Assembly: GCA_037045265.1 (NCBI GenBank)
Contig: JBAOHV010000019.1
Coordinates: forward strand, 62,001-126,000
Source of the DNA: JBAOHV01 sp037045265
Lineage (GTDB): Bacteria > Actinomycetota > Acidimicrobiia > Acidimicrobiales > Microtrichaceae
DNA: 64,000 bases
Direction: 5' to 3'
Part shown: piece by piece, positions 18,197-29,700 of the stretch
How the letters are laid out: the number at the start of each line of letters is the position of its first letter
Position numbering within the stretch: position 1 is the first letter of the stretch
Notes under the pieces: model-generated
The model's database searches: none
What the model was told of the DNA's origin: nothing
The model's input: only the letters and a program-made list of their open reading frames with translations
Translations under genes and position numbers: made by a program

Positions 18197-19864
18197 TCAG
18201 CGACGCTCGGAGCCGTCTGCTTCCTTGCATCGCTGCAGCAGGCGGAAGGCGCCGGCGTCCACGACCATGCAGTACTGCTCGGAGACCACCTGATTCGGTT
18301 CCTGTGACCCGGCTACGGTGCTCTGGTTGGGCTCGTTCCAGAGGTCCGAGCTGGCCGACAGGATCAGCCAGTCGTTGTTCCGCAGCTCGTCGGCCAGGCC
18401 CGACTCGGCGGTGTTCGCGATCCCTGGGTCCATCTCGATGTAGCGGGTTCCGGGAACGAGCTCGGGGAACAGGTAGTAGAAGAAGGAGTCGTTGTAGTTG
18501 GTCCGTGCCAGGTCGATCGGACCGGCGATCAGGCTCTCGCCCGGCTCGAGCTCACTGCTCAGGCGGTCCACCACCTGCTGGGCGGACTCCGCGCCCGCAG
18601 GGTCGCCGAAGTAGAAGGTCCGTCCGCCGTGGGTGATCGGCGAACCGAACTCGTCGCGGCCCAACGAGAGCATGGCCAGATCCACGTAGGTGCGTGCCGG
18701 GTAGAAGGGGATGATCACAGCGAAGATGAACACCAGGGCGGCGAGTGCCGACGTCAGCGGCACCCAACGCGGCGCTCCGGGCCACTTCAGCTGCACCAGG
18801 GTGACGATCGCTGGCACGAGCAACGCGAACGTGATGCCCGTGACCCAGGCGAGGTGAGTCGTGTCGGGACGCTGCATGGCCTGGGGAAGGAGTGCGGCAC
18901 CGAACAGTGCGGCCGGCCAGAGGACCAGGGCCTGGTCGCTTCCGGGTTCGACGCGCCGGAGCCGCCACGCGGCGAACAGGTTGACCAGGATCGACAGCGG
19001 TACGAGCCAGAACCACAGGAAGATCTGGTGGCTGATGGCCGGCATGGGCAGCGCCCATCCCTCGGGCCGCAGGGTGCCTGCGCGCTGCAGGAAGCCGTCG
19101 ATCGCGTTCCAAGAAGGGGGTACCGGCAGCGCTCGACCGTCGCGGAGCTCGAAGACCGGCTCGAGGAACATGCCCTGGATCGAGTCGCCGAGCCCCGAGA
19201 CGAGCAGGTGCGGTACGTACAGGAGGCAGGTCAGCACGAGGCCGAGGAGCAGGGGCCGACGACGGCGTGGGGTGAGTCCCCACCAGAGCGCCCCGAGTCC
19301 TGCACCGACGGCCAGCACCATGTCGGGCCGGTAGAGCAGAGCTGCTGCACCGAGAACACCGGCAACGGCGAGGAGACGCCCGGCCGACCGGTCGTCCTCA
19401 TGCCGCGTCGCTGCGCTGCCGACCGCCAGGGCGCAGATCCCCAGAGCCAGCGCCCCGTTCCACGCCATGGCCGACAGGCCACCGGGGCCGATCAGCACCA
19501 GGACGGTGACCAGCGCCGAGGTAGTCGCCACCTTGCGACCGAACGGTCGTAGCAGCGCGAACATCCCGAACGCGACACCGGCGTGCTGGAGCAGCCCGAC
19601 CAGGCGTTCGACGCTCAGGTCGACGCCGAAGACCTTGTAGACGCCTGCGAGCACGTAGAGGGACCCCGGGCCGTAGAGATGCAGGAAGTCACGGTGTGGG
19701 AAACGTCCTTCGAGGATCTGCTCCGGGAAGGCCAGCATGAAGCCCTCCTCCATCGGCGGGCCCTGATAGCGGAGGAGTCCGGGCACCGGTATGAGCAGCA
19801 CCACGGCTATCAGAGCGATCGCGATCACGTCGCGGCGTCGTTCGCTCGACGACAACAGGTTCAT
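18197..19864 (-). CDS. Polytopic membrane protein, GT-C-like
   Basis: A 555-residue protein with about 11-12 hydrophobic segments and a C-terminal soluble part of about 130 residues. The loop after the first helix contains EEGFMLAFPEQ and HRDFLHLYGPGS, an acidic first extracytoplasmic loop as in GT-C glycosyltransferases. No named family was recognised with confidence; an O-antigen-polymerase-like or unknown-function role is also possible. Its ATG overlaps the TGA of the upstream GT-C gene (TCAT at 19861-19864 on the plus strand), so the two are translationally coupled. Confidence 0.75.
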   Translation of the reverse strand: MNLLSSSERRRDVIAIALIAVVLLIPVPGLLRYQGPPMEEGFMLAFPEQILEGRFPHRDFLHLYGPGSLYVLAGVYKVFGVDLSVERLVGLLQHAGVAFGMFALLRPFGRKVATTSALVTVLVLIGPGGLSAMAWNGALALGICALAVGSAATRHEDDRSAGRLLAVAGVLGAAALLYRPDMVLAVGAGLGALWWGLTPRRRRPLLLGLVLTCLLYVPHLLVSGLGDSIQGMFLEPVFELRDGRALPVPPSWNAIDGFLQRAGTLRPEGWALPMPAISHQIFLWFWLVPLSILVNLFAAWRLRRVEPGSDQALVLWPAALFGAALLPQAMQRPDTTHLAWVTGITFALLVPAIVTLVQLKWPGAPRWVPLTSALAALVFIFAVIIPFYPARTYVDLAMLSLGRDEFGSPITHGGRTFYFGDPAGAESAQQVVDRLSSELEPGESLIAGPIDLARTNYNDSFFYYLFPELVPGTRYIEMDPGIANTAESGLADELRNNDWLILSASSDLWNEPNQSTVAGSQEPNQVVSEQYCMVVDAGAFRLLQRCKEADGSERR

Positions 19865-21256
19865 GGCGCTACCCCCGGCGACCGCGGTGGAACTGCATGG
19901 TCGGGAGGGCTGGAACCCCGGCGGTGCTGCAGCGCTGACCAGGCGAGCGACAGCGCCGATGCGGCGAGCAGAGCCAGCAACGGTGCCACGGGAACCTTGA
20001 AGCGCGTGTCGGCGAAGGACACGACCGGTACCGCCACGGCACCGAGCGTGAGCAGTACCACCAGCGCCGGGACCGGGTCCTCACGGCGCCTGCGCCAGCC
20101 GTCGGATGCCACCAGCACGAAGCCGACTGATCCAGCCGCCAGCACCGTGAAGAAGTAGACGTCGGTGAGCGCTCCGATCAGCTGCCGGGTCCTGTCGGTC
20201 AGGAACTCGTCCTCACCGAAGGACTCCAGCGCCCGCAGGCCGTCACGGTCGTCGGTGTAGGTGATCTGCAGCTTGTGGAGGCTGAGAGCGGGGAGCTCCG
20301 TGAGGTGCCCGCTGGCCCAGCTCAACGCGAGCGAGCGCGCCTCGGCGTCCCGGCGCAGCTCCTGGTCGATCCCCTGCACGTAGAACTCCCCCGTCTCGCA
20401 GTACGGCGCCGCCATGAACCCGCCGGTGCTGTCCGGGTTGAAGCCGATGCACAGGTTGTCACCGGTGTTCGTGGACACAGCCACGAACCCGTCGAGAACG
20501 ATCGCGTTGCGGATGGTCCATGGCGCCACGACCAGCACGATCCCGGCCACGAGGACGGCCAGGCTGGCGGCACACCTTCGCCGACCCATCGAGCCGAGCG
20601 CCCAGGCGACGGCGATCGCGGGCAGCGCCAGCAGAGTCGACTGCGGACGGATCAGCGTGCACAGGCCAAGGCCGACGGCCGCCACGGCCAACGATGCGGA
20701 CCACCGAGCGCGGAGCGTCCGTGACCCTGACCAGCGCCGCCAGGGTCACGCAGAACACAGCGATGAAGAGCGTCTCGGACAGCATCAACGAGCTGTGTAC
20801 GACCAGGTTGGGCCACAGAGCGAGGATCGCTCCGGCGATCAGCGCGACCCTGCGCCCTCCCAGTCGCTCCGAAGCGATCACCAGGGCCGAAACGGCGAGA
20901 CCACCGAGCAACGCCTGCACCAACCCCGCCACCAGCACCAGGTGCTCCCCCAGCGCGACCCGGTCGAGGAGCCACTGGATGGCGCCCAGGAAGTACGGAT
21001 ACCCCGGCGGGTAATAGGCCGTCGGGTGCTGGCCGAGCGACAGGTAGCCACGCCCTTCCGCAATGCCCTCGGCGAACAGCGGGTAGAGCGTCAGATCGGT
21101 CAGCCCTTCGGGCTCGCGCGACATGACGAGCACCCACAGAACACGTATGAACGCAGCCCCGGCGCCGAGCAGACAGGCAGCGCGCCACGGCGACCATCCG
21201 GGGTCGACGTGATCGGCTCCGGCCTGATCGGCCCGGTCCTCGATCGTCATCGTCAC
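19861..21256 (-). CDS. GT39/ArnT-like membrane glycosyltransferase (one frame break)
   Basis: About 464 residues after skipping a base near 20704. The first half has EGLTDLTLYPLFAEGIAEG and then YYPPGYPYFLGAIQWL, typical of the acidic loop and Pro-rich region of dolichyl-phosphate-mannose-type GT-C enzymes, and is followed by about ten helices. The C-terminal half continues with LIRPQSTLLALP, a further GT-C hallmark. It probably uses a polyprenyl-phosphate sugar to modify an external glycan or protein. The GTG at 21256 is taken, although the ATG at 21250 is equally possible; neither has a clear ribosome site. Confidence 0.78.
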
Positions 21257-21307
21257 AGCAGGAGGGGACGCTACCCGTCGTCACCCGCCACGGTGTCGAC
21301 CCGCCGG

Positions 21308-21313
21308 TATCGT
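21308..21313 (+). promoter_or_regulatory. -10 box of a leaderless promoter
   Basis: TATCGT, eight bases before the GTG at 21322; no Shine-Dalgarno is present. Confidence 0.45.
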
Positions 21314-21321
21314 CTTGGGCC

Positions 21322-23058
21322 GTGCCAGGCACCGCTACGTCGTCCCCCGATCAGGAATCGTCAACGGACGATGGTTCCACCGTCTCACTGCCGATCATTG
21401 CGATCGGCTCGGTGGCGCTGCTCCTGCTCGCAGCGGGTGTGGCCGGAAGGGACCTCTGGTTCTTCAGCGACGACTGGAACATCCTCGCCGACTACCACGA
21501 CGGGAACCTCCTGGAGCCGTTCAACGGACACCTCTCACTGGTTCCCGCAGGGGTCTACCGCATCCTGTTCCACACCACCGGGCTCGACTCCTACCTTCCT
21601 TACCGACTCACCGGACTCGTGGCACTGGCGATGCTCGGCTTCCAGCTGGTGCGTGCTGCCCATGTGCACCTGGGCAGCCTGCGCGGCGACGCCGCTGCAC
21701 CGTCCAGGATCGGAATCGTCGCAGCCGTCGTGGCGTTGAGCGCCACGGCGGTGCTGTGGAACTCGGCGGGCCAGATGAACGTGCTGTTCCCGTTCCTCAT
21801 GAACTTCTCGCTACCGATCGCGGCGTTGCTGGCGATCTGGTGGCACCTGGATCGGGCGAACGACCCCGACGCCGCTCCGGTGCGACACGAGGTGGCGGCG
21901 TCAGCTTGGCTGGTGCTGGCCCTGGCGACCAGCGGGTTGGGCCTGATGACCATGGCCGCGGTCGGCGTGGAGCTGATGATCGGTCGTGCGCCCTGGCGAC
22001 GCTGGGCGCTGCTCGCTCCTGGACCGCTGCTCTGGGCCGCCTGGTACCTGGACCATCGGGACTCGAGCGACGTCTCGAGCGACGCCGTCGCGGTGCTCAG
22101 CTACAGCGCGCGCATGGTGCTGGGTGCGACCACATCGCTGACGGCTGGGGTGCAGTGGCTCGGGGTGTTGCTCGCCGTCGCGCTGGTCGGCTACTTCGCC
22201 GTGGCCGCCTGGCGTTGGCGGAGCTTCGACGCCCGGACCGCCGGCGCTCTGGCCGCGCCTGCGACGTTCGTGCTGTTCACAGCCGTCACCAGGCTGGACA
22301 TCGTGCCGGCCATCCCGCCCGACGAGCTTCGCTACAGCTGGGCCGTCGGCGCCTACCTCGTGCTGGCCGTCGTGGTCGCTGCACGGCGTGGGTCGTGGTT
22401 CGACGTCGCGGTTCCTGTCCACATCTGGACCGCAGCGATCATCGCGGCGTCTGTCGTGCTGGCGCTCGGCGCCACCAGGTTGTGGAGATCGATGCAGGAT
22501 TGGAACGAACAGGTCGCGACCGCCAGACCGGGTCTGAGCACCGTCCTGTTCGCGACCGAAGCCATCGGCGCCGATCGGATCGATCCCGACGTCGTGATCC
22601 CGCTCTCCTATGTTCCGGTGACCACCGGCGGCTACCTGGACGCCGTCGCCGATGTCGGCAGCCCCATAGCGTCCGCCACCGCCGACGACCTCGGTGGAGC
22701 CGCATACAACCGCGAAGTGGCTGACGCTCTTCTGGTCGAGCAGCTCGGGATCCGTCTTTCACCGGGTGGACGCACAGTGATGCGGTGCGAGTCCCACCCC
22801 TACGACACCGCGGAATCCGGCGAGCACCTGCTCCAGCCGGGTGAGAAGGTGATCATCGAAGCGAATGCTCCGTCGCGGGTCCGGCTGGCCCGGTTCGCGA
22901 CGTCCTCGTTCGAGGAGATCGGCTACGCGGAGGCGGGCACGTCAGTGCTGGAACTGCCTGCCGACGACCCGTCAGTCGCGACGATGACCGGGCTCGATCA
23001 GCGCTGGCCCTACCGACTGAGCGTCGCACCCGGGGTGCTGGTCAGGCGCTGCAGCTGA
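21322..23058 (+). CDS. Polytopic membrane protein of unknown function
   Basis: A 578-residue protein with about 10-11 hydrophobic segments. The first extracytoplasmic loop reads WFFSDDWNILADYHDGN, an acidic motif like the DD/DE pair of GT-C enzymes. A C-terminal soluble domain of about 160 residues follows. It may be a glycosyltransferase of the surface-glycan region, but no catalytic family was recognised. It is transcribed divergently from the preceding GT-C gene and converges on the acyltransferase pair 26 bases downstream. Confidence 0.72.
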   Translation: MPGTATSSPDQESSTDDGSTVSLPIIAIGSVALLLLAAGVAGRDLWFFSDDWNILADYHDGNLLEPFNGHLSLVPAGVYRILFHTTGLDSYLPYRLTGLVALAMLGFQLVRAAHVHLGSLRGDAAAPSRIGIVAAVVALSATAVLWNSAGQMNVLFPFLMNFSLPIAALLAIWWHLDRANDPDAAPVRHEVAASAWLVLALATSGLGLMTMAAVGVELMIGRAPWRRWALLAPGPLLWAAWYLDHRDSSDVSSDAVAVLSYSARMVLGATTSLTAGVQWLGVLLAVALVGYFAVAAWRWRSFDARTAGALAAPATFVLFTAVTRLDIVPAIPPDELRYSWAVGAYLVLAVVVAARRGSWFDVAVPVHIWTAAIIAASVVLALGATRLWRSMQDWNEQVATARPGLSTVLFATEAIGADRIDPDVVIPLSYVPVTTGGYLDAVADVGSPIASATADDLGGAAYNREVADALLVEQLGIRLSPGGRTVMRCESHPYDTAESGEHLLQPGEKVIIEANAPSRVRLARFATSSFEEIGYAEAGTSVLELPADDPSVATMTGLDQRWPYRLSVAPGVLVRRCS

Positions 23059-23084
23059 GTCGACACCGTCTCCCGACAGCGCGC

Positions 23085-24197
23085 TCAGCTGCTGCCGCGA
23101 CCGCCGCGCCAGGGGGCGAGCGCCCTGGACTCGACGTAGCGGAAGCTGACCATCGCCGCCGCGAAGCTGGCCGGCACCGCGATGAGAGCTGCTGCCCACA
23201 GCGGCACGGCCGGCCAGATGCGCACCGTCCACACGTAGATCGGCAGGTGCCACAGGTACAGCGAGAACGAGATGCCACCCACCCACCGCAGCCATCGGCG
23301 GTCGGCCAGCCAGGCGACGACACCGCCGCCCGTGGTCGCCGCCATGACCGCGGCGACCGAAGCAAGTGCGATCAGGGTGAACCCACCCCGGTACAGCCAA
23401 GCGTCGGTCGGCTCCACGAACCACCAGCATGCTGCCAGCGCTGCCAGCCCGACGATCCCTGCCACACGCAGGACCGCGTCGCCGAGCAGACGCGACCGCC
23501 ACACGACCACACCGGCTATCCCGAGCAGCAGCGAGTCCAGGCGGGTGTCGGTCCGTTCGTACAGAGCGCCTGGGGCCGTACCGCCCTCGTAGAGGAACCA
23601 CCGCCAGCACGCCACCGCGACCGCCGCCGCGCACAGACCGATCACCAGCGACCGGGGACGGTCCAGATGACGACTCAGGGCCCACACGCCCAGGGCCGCG
23701 AGCACGTAGAACTGCACCTCGAGCGACAACGACCACAGGTGCAGCACCTCGAGTGGTGGCTGATGACCGAAGCTCATCTGCCAGTTGGCCGTGAAGGTGA
23801 GCGACAGCACGATCTGTCGGGCCTGTTCGACCCATCCGGACCCTAGAGCGATCGACACCGATGCCTGGATCACCACCAGCGCCAACAGGGGGGGAAGGAG
23901 CCGCGTGGCGCGGCGACGAGCGAAGCGGGATCCGTCGATGGTGCCCGAGTCCGCCGCCTCGCGGATCAGGATCCCGCCGATCAGGAACCCCGACAGGACC
24001 AGGAACACGTCTACGCCCAGGAACCCGCCCCTCAGCGACCAGGTCGGGTCGCCGTGGTCCAGGAACACGACATGTGTGCCCAGGACCCCGAGGATCGCCA
24101 GCCCACGGAGTCCGTCGAGCTCCCTGTGACGGCCGAGTTCCCGCGTGATGCTCGAGCTGTCGGTGCCGTCCACCGACTGCCCGTGACCACCGCTCAC
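23085..24197 (-). CDS. Acyltransferase 3 family membrane protein
   Basis: A 370-residue protein with about ten hydrophobic segments and the fingerprints RHRELDGLRGLAILGV, LVLSGFLIGG and LWSLSLEVQFYV, typical of OafA/YrhL acyltransferases. It lacks a C-terminal SGNH domain. It should O-acylate a surface sugar. The GTG at 24197 overlaps the TGA of the upstream acyltransferase gene by four bases, so the two are translated in tandem. Confidence 0.88.
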   Translation of the reverse strand: MSGGHGQSVDGTDSSSITRELGRHRELDGLRGLAILGVLGTHVVFLDHGDPTWSLRGGFLGVDVFLVLSGFLIGGILIREAADSGTIDGSRFARRRATRLLPPLLALVVIQASVSIALGSGWVEQARQIVLSLTFTANWQMSFGHQPPLEVLHLWSLSLEVQFYVLAALGVWALSRHLDRPRSLVIGLCAAAVAVACWRWFLYEGGTAPGALYERTDTRLDSLLLGIAGVVVWRSRLLGDAVLRVAGIVGLAALAACWWFVEPTDAWLYRGGFTLIALASVAAVMAATTGGGVVAWLADRRWLRWVGGISFSLYLWHLPIYVWTVRIWPAVPLWAAALIAVPASFAAAMVSFRYVESRALAPWRGGRGSS

Positions 24198-25359
24198 AGA
24201 CGCGCCATGCCGATGGCCGCCAGCCCCACCGACGCCACACCGACGCCGAGCCAGACCGCCACACCTTGTCGTCCCGGCAGCAGGGTCGAATGACGCATCG
24301 GCCGCTCGACCCAACGGAAGATCGCGTACCCGAGGGCGACCGACACGCCGAAGCGCAAGATGATCAGCGGCCAGCCCGTGAACCCGACCCGTTCAGGGGT
24401 CATGGCCATGGCGACCGGCCAGTGGATCAGGTAGACGGGGTAGCTGATCTTGCCCAGCTCGACCAGCGGGGCGATGTCCAGGAACGTCGCGAACGAACCG
24501 GGCACGATCGCACCGAGCAGCAGCGGAACGCTCACGAGCGAGATCAACGCCAGGCCACCGGCGAGCACCCATGTCGCATCCTCGGGCACGAACGCCCACA
24601 AGGCGATCAGCGCGGCGAGCGCGGCCCAACCGACAACGGGCCACCAGCGCCCACGTGGCCAGCCGAAGTGGTGCACAGCCACCGCCAGCAGGCAGCCCAC
24701 GACGATCTCCGAAGACGCGGGTGTCGGTTCCGAAGAACTCCCGTACGAGGGAGTCCTCGGTGACGACGAGCGAGATGACCGAGAAGACACCAACGCCGAT
24801 CAGCAGCCCGGTCAGCCAGCGGATCATGTGCTTGGCCCGGGCGGCGACCGCCACGACTATGGACAGACCCAGGTAGAACTGCTCCTCCACCGCCAGCGAC
24901 CAGTACGGCGCCAGCGGCCCGAGCAGCCGGAACACGTGCTGGTCCACGACCAGCATCGACTGCCAGTTCTTGACGCTGAGAAGCGCCGCGAGCACGTCGG
25001 AGACCGGCAGCAGCCCAGCCCAGATCGTCGGCCAGATACGCGCTCGACAGCGACACGGCGAAGACGATCGTCAGGGAGGCGGGAATGAGGCGACGGAATC
25101 GACGTCGCCAGAAGCCCCGCCACTCGAGCCCGCCGGTCCGTTCCTTCTCCACGAGGAGCAGGGACGTGATGAGGAAGCCTGACAAGGCGAAGAAGATCGA
25201 CGGAGCGAAGAAGGACCCCGTCGCCATCACGCGGTCCGCGCCGGAGGTCAGCGAGAAGTGGTAGAGCGCCACCGGGAAGACGAGAAGTCCTCGGAGCCCG
25301 TCCAGCGAACGTATGTAGCTGAACGTCGTGGCGCGTTGGACTGGCTGGGTGGCGACCAC
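24194..25359 (-). CDS. Acyltransferase 3 family membrane protein (two frame breaks)
   Basis: About 388 residues when single bases near 25014 and 24713 are skipped. The pieces carry YIRSLDGLRGLLVFPVALYH, FFALSGFLITSLLL, YWSLAVEEQFYLG and a C-terminal LGKISYPVYLIHWP, which together match a full acyltransferase-3 domain. The GTG at 25359 follows a TAGCAT box by seven bases, so the message is probably leaderless. It is divergent from the gene at 25464 and coupled to the second acyltransferase downstream. Confidence 0.82.
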
Positions 25360-25366
25360 GGCCCGG

Positions 25367-25372
25367 ATGCTA
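25367..25372 (-). promoter_or_regulatory. -10 box of a leaderless promoter for the acyltransferase pair
   Basis: TAGCAT on the minus strand, seven bases before the GTG at 25359. Confidence 0.45.
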
Positions 25373-25449
25373 GTTGTCCGCTCCTGCGGTCCCGTGGAAC
25401 CCGGTCCGTGCGAGCGGAGTCGGTTGGACCGGGTCCGGTGGACCCACGC

Positions 25450-25455
25450 TACGGT
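25450..25455 (+). promoter_or_regulatory. -10 box of a leaderless promoter
   Basis: TACGGT, eight bases before the ATG at 25464. Together with the opposing box at 25367-25372 it forms a compact divergent promoter region of about 100 bases. Confidence 0.45.
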
Positions 25456-25463
25456 CGGACGAG

Positions 25464-26723
25464 ATGGCGGTGTCCTCGACTTCTGCAACAGCACGGGACG
25501 CTCCGTTGGCGCCGGACCCGCCCTACGCCCTGCTACGGCTCTGGTCCTGGGCGATCCTGGCCATGGCCGTGGCGCTCGTCCACAACCGGCTGTGGGCGTC
25601 GCCGAACCTGGACGCGTTCGCCAAGATCGCAGCCGACTGGGGCAACGACCCGTTCTCCTCCGCCACATCGTCGGACTACCTGCTGACGAACCTGTCGCTG
25701 CCGACGCTGGCACGCGTGATCGGGATGACCCGACCACACCAGTACGCGTTGTTGCACCTGGGCGTGATGTTCGCCGGTTCCGCGGCCTGTGTGGCGATGG
25801 CGATGCGACGCTTCGGCTACCGCACCGCGAGGACCCTCGTCGTCCTGTTGGCCGCTTCGCCCGGCGCCACGGTGGTGATGCAATGGCTCGGACAGCCCGA
25901 CGCGCTGATGTTCCCGCTCGGGTTGGCGCTGGCCCTCACCCGCCGCAGGGGCGCATTCGTCCTTCTCGCCCTCGTAGCCGGACTCTCCCACCCGGAACAG
26001 GCTGTGCTGATGGTTGCTTGTTCCGCAGTGGTGCGAGGACTGGTGCTACCGCCCAGCGCCGAGATCGCCCTGCCGATCCCACGGCCCGAGACACGTCGCA
26101 TCCCGTCGCTGATCGGCGCAGACCTCCTCTACGGCATGGTCGCCGTCGGCGCCGGGCGCCTTCTGACGGAGCTCTACCTGAGGGGTTTCGACATAGCCCT
26201 GGACCGACCCCGCAGCGCCTATCTGCGCCTCGGCGTCGACATCATGGCCGAGCACCACCTGCGAGCGCCGGCGGCGCTGGTCTACCTGCTGTGGGGTCCG
26301 CTGTGGCTGGTGGTGCTTGCGGTGGTGGCTCTTCGCCTCCGCCGCAGGCCGGATCCGCTTGCCTGGCCGTGGGCAGTTCTCGCCATGTTGGCGCTGGTGG
26401 CTGTGGTGCCCGTGGTGCTCACCCTGGACGAGACACGGGTCTACGCAATGCTGACCGCGCCGCTGCTGCCGGCCGCCGCGGCGCTTCTGGCCCACGAGGT
26501 GCCGACACTACGCCCACGCGCGCTGGCCACAGCCTCGGGTGTGCTGCTCGCCGTCTGCCTGGTGGTGCCCGGCGGGTTCACCGCCGGCGAGGACGCCTGG
26601 GCGACACAGATCCCCATGGGGGAGTTCGTCGACTTCCTGCGCTACGGCGATGCTCCGGGTCCGCTGTTCTTCTGGTTGCTCGGCCCGTTCGACTTCGTCT
26701 TCCCCGACGTCGGCGGACGCTGA
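25464..26723 (+). CDS. Polytopic membrane protein, GT-C-like
   Basis: A 419-residue protein with about nine to ten hydrophobic segments. The segment after the first helix contains SPNLDAFAKIAADWGNDPF. Later loops include GLSHPEQAVLMV and TLDETRVYAMLTAP. It resembles uncharacterised GT-C-fold membrane enzymes but lacks a clear signature. It lies directly upstream of the large AftD-like gene (74 bases), suggesting a joint role in building a surface glycan. Confidence 0.7.
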   Translation: MAVSSTSATARDAPLAPDPPYALLRLWSWAILAMAVALVHNRLWASPNLDAFAKIAADWGNDPFSSATSSDYLLTNLSLPTLARVIGMTRPHQYALLHLGVMFAGSAACVAMAMRRFGYRTARTLVVLLAASPGATVVMQWLGQPDALMFPLGLALALTRRRGAFVLLALVAGLSHPEQAVLMVACSAVVRGLVLPPSAEIALPIPRPETRRIPSLIGADLLYGMVAVGAGRLLTELYLRGFDIALDRPRSAYLRLGVDIMAEHHLRAPAALVYLLWGPLWLVVLAVVALRLRRRPDPLAWPWAVLAMLALVAVVPVVLTLDETRVYAMLTAPLLPAAAALLAHEVPTLRPRALATASGVLLAVCLVVPGGFTAGEDAWATQIPMGEFVDFLRYGDAPGPLFFWLLGPFDFVFPDVGGR

Positions 26724-26797
26724 GACAGGCGGACGCTGAGAACGTCGCGCGCTGTCACGGTCCAGCGTCGACACCGAACTATGGTCCGCGAGCTGCG

Positions 26798-29700
26798 ATG
26801 ACCGGATCGACGAACAGCGGATCGACCGCCCACGAAGCACTCGCCGACGACGGAGGTCTCCGACGTCGGAAGCTGCCGCGCACGCCGACCCGGATGGGGG
26901 ACACTGCTGCTCGCAGCCGTGGTGTACATCCCCCTGCTGCTCACCCGACCCGGCCAGGTCGGCGCCGACACCAAGACCTACCTGTACCTGGACCCCGCTC
27001 GGCTGCTCTCCCGAGCCCGCGCAGATGTGGGACCCGAACATCGGGATGGGCACCGTCACACACCAGAACATCGGCTACCTCTGGCCGATGGGCCCGTACT
27101 ACTGGCTCATGGACGCGATCGGGCTGCCCGACTGGGTCGCACAGCGGCTGTGGCTCGGGTCGGTGCTGTTCATGGCGGGACTCGGTGTTCGCTGGATGCT
27201 GCGCCAGCTCCACTGGGAAGGCGCCGGCGTGACGGTGGCATCGTTCGCCTACGCCCTGACCCCCTACGTGCTCGAGTACACGGCAAGGATCTCGGTGATC
27301 CTCCTGCCCTTCGCCGGGTTGCCCTGGCTGATCGGGCTGGCTGCACGTTCGCTGCGACGACAGGACTGGGCCAGCCCTGCGTGGTTCGCCCTGGTGGCGC
27401 TGACCGTGGGCGGCGTCAACGCCACCTCGCTGATCCTGGTCATGTTCGGTCCGCTGGCCTGGTTCGTCTACGCGACCTTCGTCGAACGTGAGGTCACGCT
27501 GCGCCAGACGCTCGCGGCCGGTCTGCGCATCACGGTGCTCACCGCGGCGACCTCGTTGTGGTGGGTCGCGGGCCTGATGATCCAGGGCGCCTACGGCATC
27601 CCCATCCTGCGCTACACCGAGACCTACGAGACGGTCGCTGCCGCGGCGTTGGCTCCGGAGATCATCCGCGGCCTGGGCTACTGGTTCTTCTACGGCACCG
27701 ACGGGCTGGGGGCCTGGACAGCGTCGACCGTCCGCTATGTCGAGTCGGTTCCCGCGATCGCACTCTCCTACCTGCTGCCCGGACTCGGCGTGGTCGCCGC
27801 CATCCTCACCCGCTGGCGTCACCGCGTGTTCTTCGCGTCACTGGTCGCTGTCGGGCTCGTCCTGTCGGTCGGCGCCCACCCCTGGAACGACCCCTCCCCC
27901 TACGGAGCGGGCTTCAAGGCGTGGACCGGCTCGGACCTGGGGCTCTCGTTCCGCTCCACTCCGAGGGCCGCACCGCTGGTGGTGCTCGGGCTCGCGGTGT
28001 TCCTGGGCTCGGGTGTGGCAGCGATCGCCCGCAGGCGGCCACGGGCGGCCACCCCGGTCGCCGCCGCGTTGATCGCGCTGATCTGCCTCAACCAGATGCC
28101 CCTGTTCCTGGGCCAGATGGTGGACCGCAACCTGGTCCGCGACGAGCAGGTCCCGACCTACTGGACCGACGCGGCGGCCGCGCTGTCCGAAGGTGACCCT
28201 GCCACGAGGATCTACGAGGTTCCTGGAATCGACTTCGCTGCCTACCGCTGGGGCAACACCGTCGACCCGATCACGCCGGGGCTGACCGACAGGGAGTACG
28301 TCGCCCGCGAGCTGATCCCCTACGGATCCCCCGCCTCGGCGGAGCTGCTCAACACGATCGAGGCACCGTTCCAGTCCGGGCACCCCGATCCGGACGTGTG
28401 GGCCCCTATCGCCCAGATGATGGGCGTCGGCCAGATCGTCCTCCGCGCCGACACCCAGTACGAGCGGTACCGCACTCCCCGGCCGAGGCTGACCTTCGAC
28501 CAGCTCAACAGAGCCGACGGGCTGAGCCCGACAGCGTCTTTCGGGGACCCGGCCCCCAACGAAGCGGACGGCATCCTCCAACTCGACGACGAGGTAGAGC
28601 TGGCGATCCCGTCGTCACTGCCCGACCCGTCCCCGGTCGAGGTCTTCGACGTCGACGATCCGCGCCCGGTTCTGCGCTCGGTGGACGCGACCGCACCCCA
28701 GCTGCTCGCCGGTGACGCTCACGGGCTCGTCGCGCTCTCGTCGGTGGGCGCCCTGGCTGTCGACCGGCCGCTGTTCTTCTCGGCCACCTTCGCCGGCGAC
28801 CCGGACGTGCTCGACCGGTTGATCGGCCAGAAGGCCAGCACCCTCATCGTCACCGACACGAACCGCCGTCAGGCGACCCGCTGGGCATCGGTACGCGACA
28901 ACGACGGAGCGACCGAACGCGCCGGCGAGAAGCCGCTGCGTGGCGACCTGACCGACAACCGCCTCCTGGTGTTCCCGGACGAAGGCGATGACGAGCGCAG
29001 TGTCGTCGAGCAGCGCGGTGGAGCGACCGTCGCGGCGTCCGCCTACGGCAACAACGTGACCTACACCGCCGGTGATCGTGCGGTGAAGGCCGTCGACGGG
29101 GATCCGACGACCGGCTGGAAGGTGGGTGCTTTCGACGACCCGACGGGCGAGTTCCTCGAGCTGAGCGCCAACGAGCCGGTCAGCACCGACCACATACAGC
29201 TCCTCCAGAATCCCGGCCTGCGGAACCGCTGGATCAGCGACGTCTCGCTGAGCTTCGACGGCTCCGCGCCGCTCAGCTTCGCCCTCGATGACAGCTCGCG
29301 CAGTGGCGAGGGCCAGACGCTCACCTTCCCGCGGCGTTCGTTCGCCACGCTGCGCGTGACGATCGAACGAACCGACCCTGCGGACGCGCTGACCTTCCGC
29401 GGCCTCTCCGACGTCGGCTTCGCCGAGGTGACCGTACCGGGTGTCGGCCCCATCGACGAGGTGGTGCGTCCGCCGCTCGACCTTCTGGGTAGGGCGGGCT
29501 CCGACTCGTTGGACCACGACCTCTTCTACGTGTTCACCCGCCGTGGCGGCAACGGGATCGAGCCCGACCGGAGCCCGGAGGAGCCGACGCTGCGACGCTG
29601 GGTGGAGTCACCAGTCGACCGTCAGGGCACCGCCTACGGTCGCGCCCGGCTGCACCGCTGGCTTCCCGACGAACGCGTCGACGACCTGATCGGCTGGCGT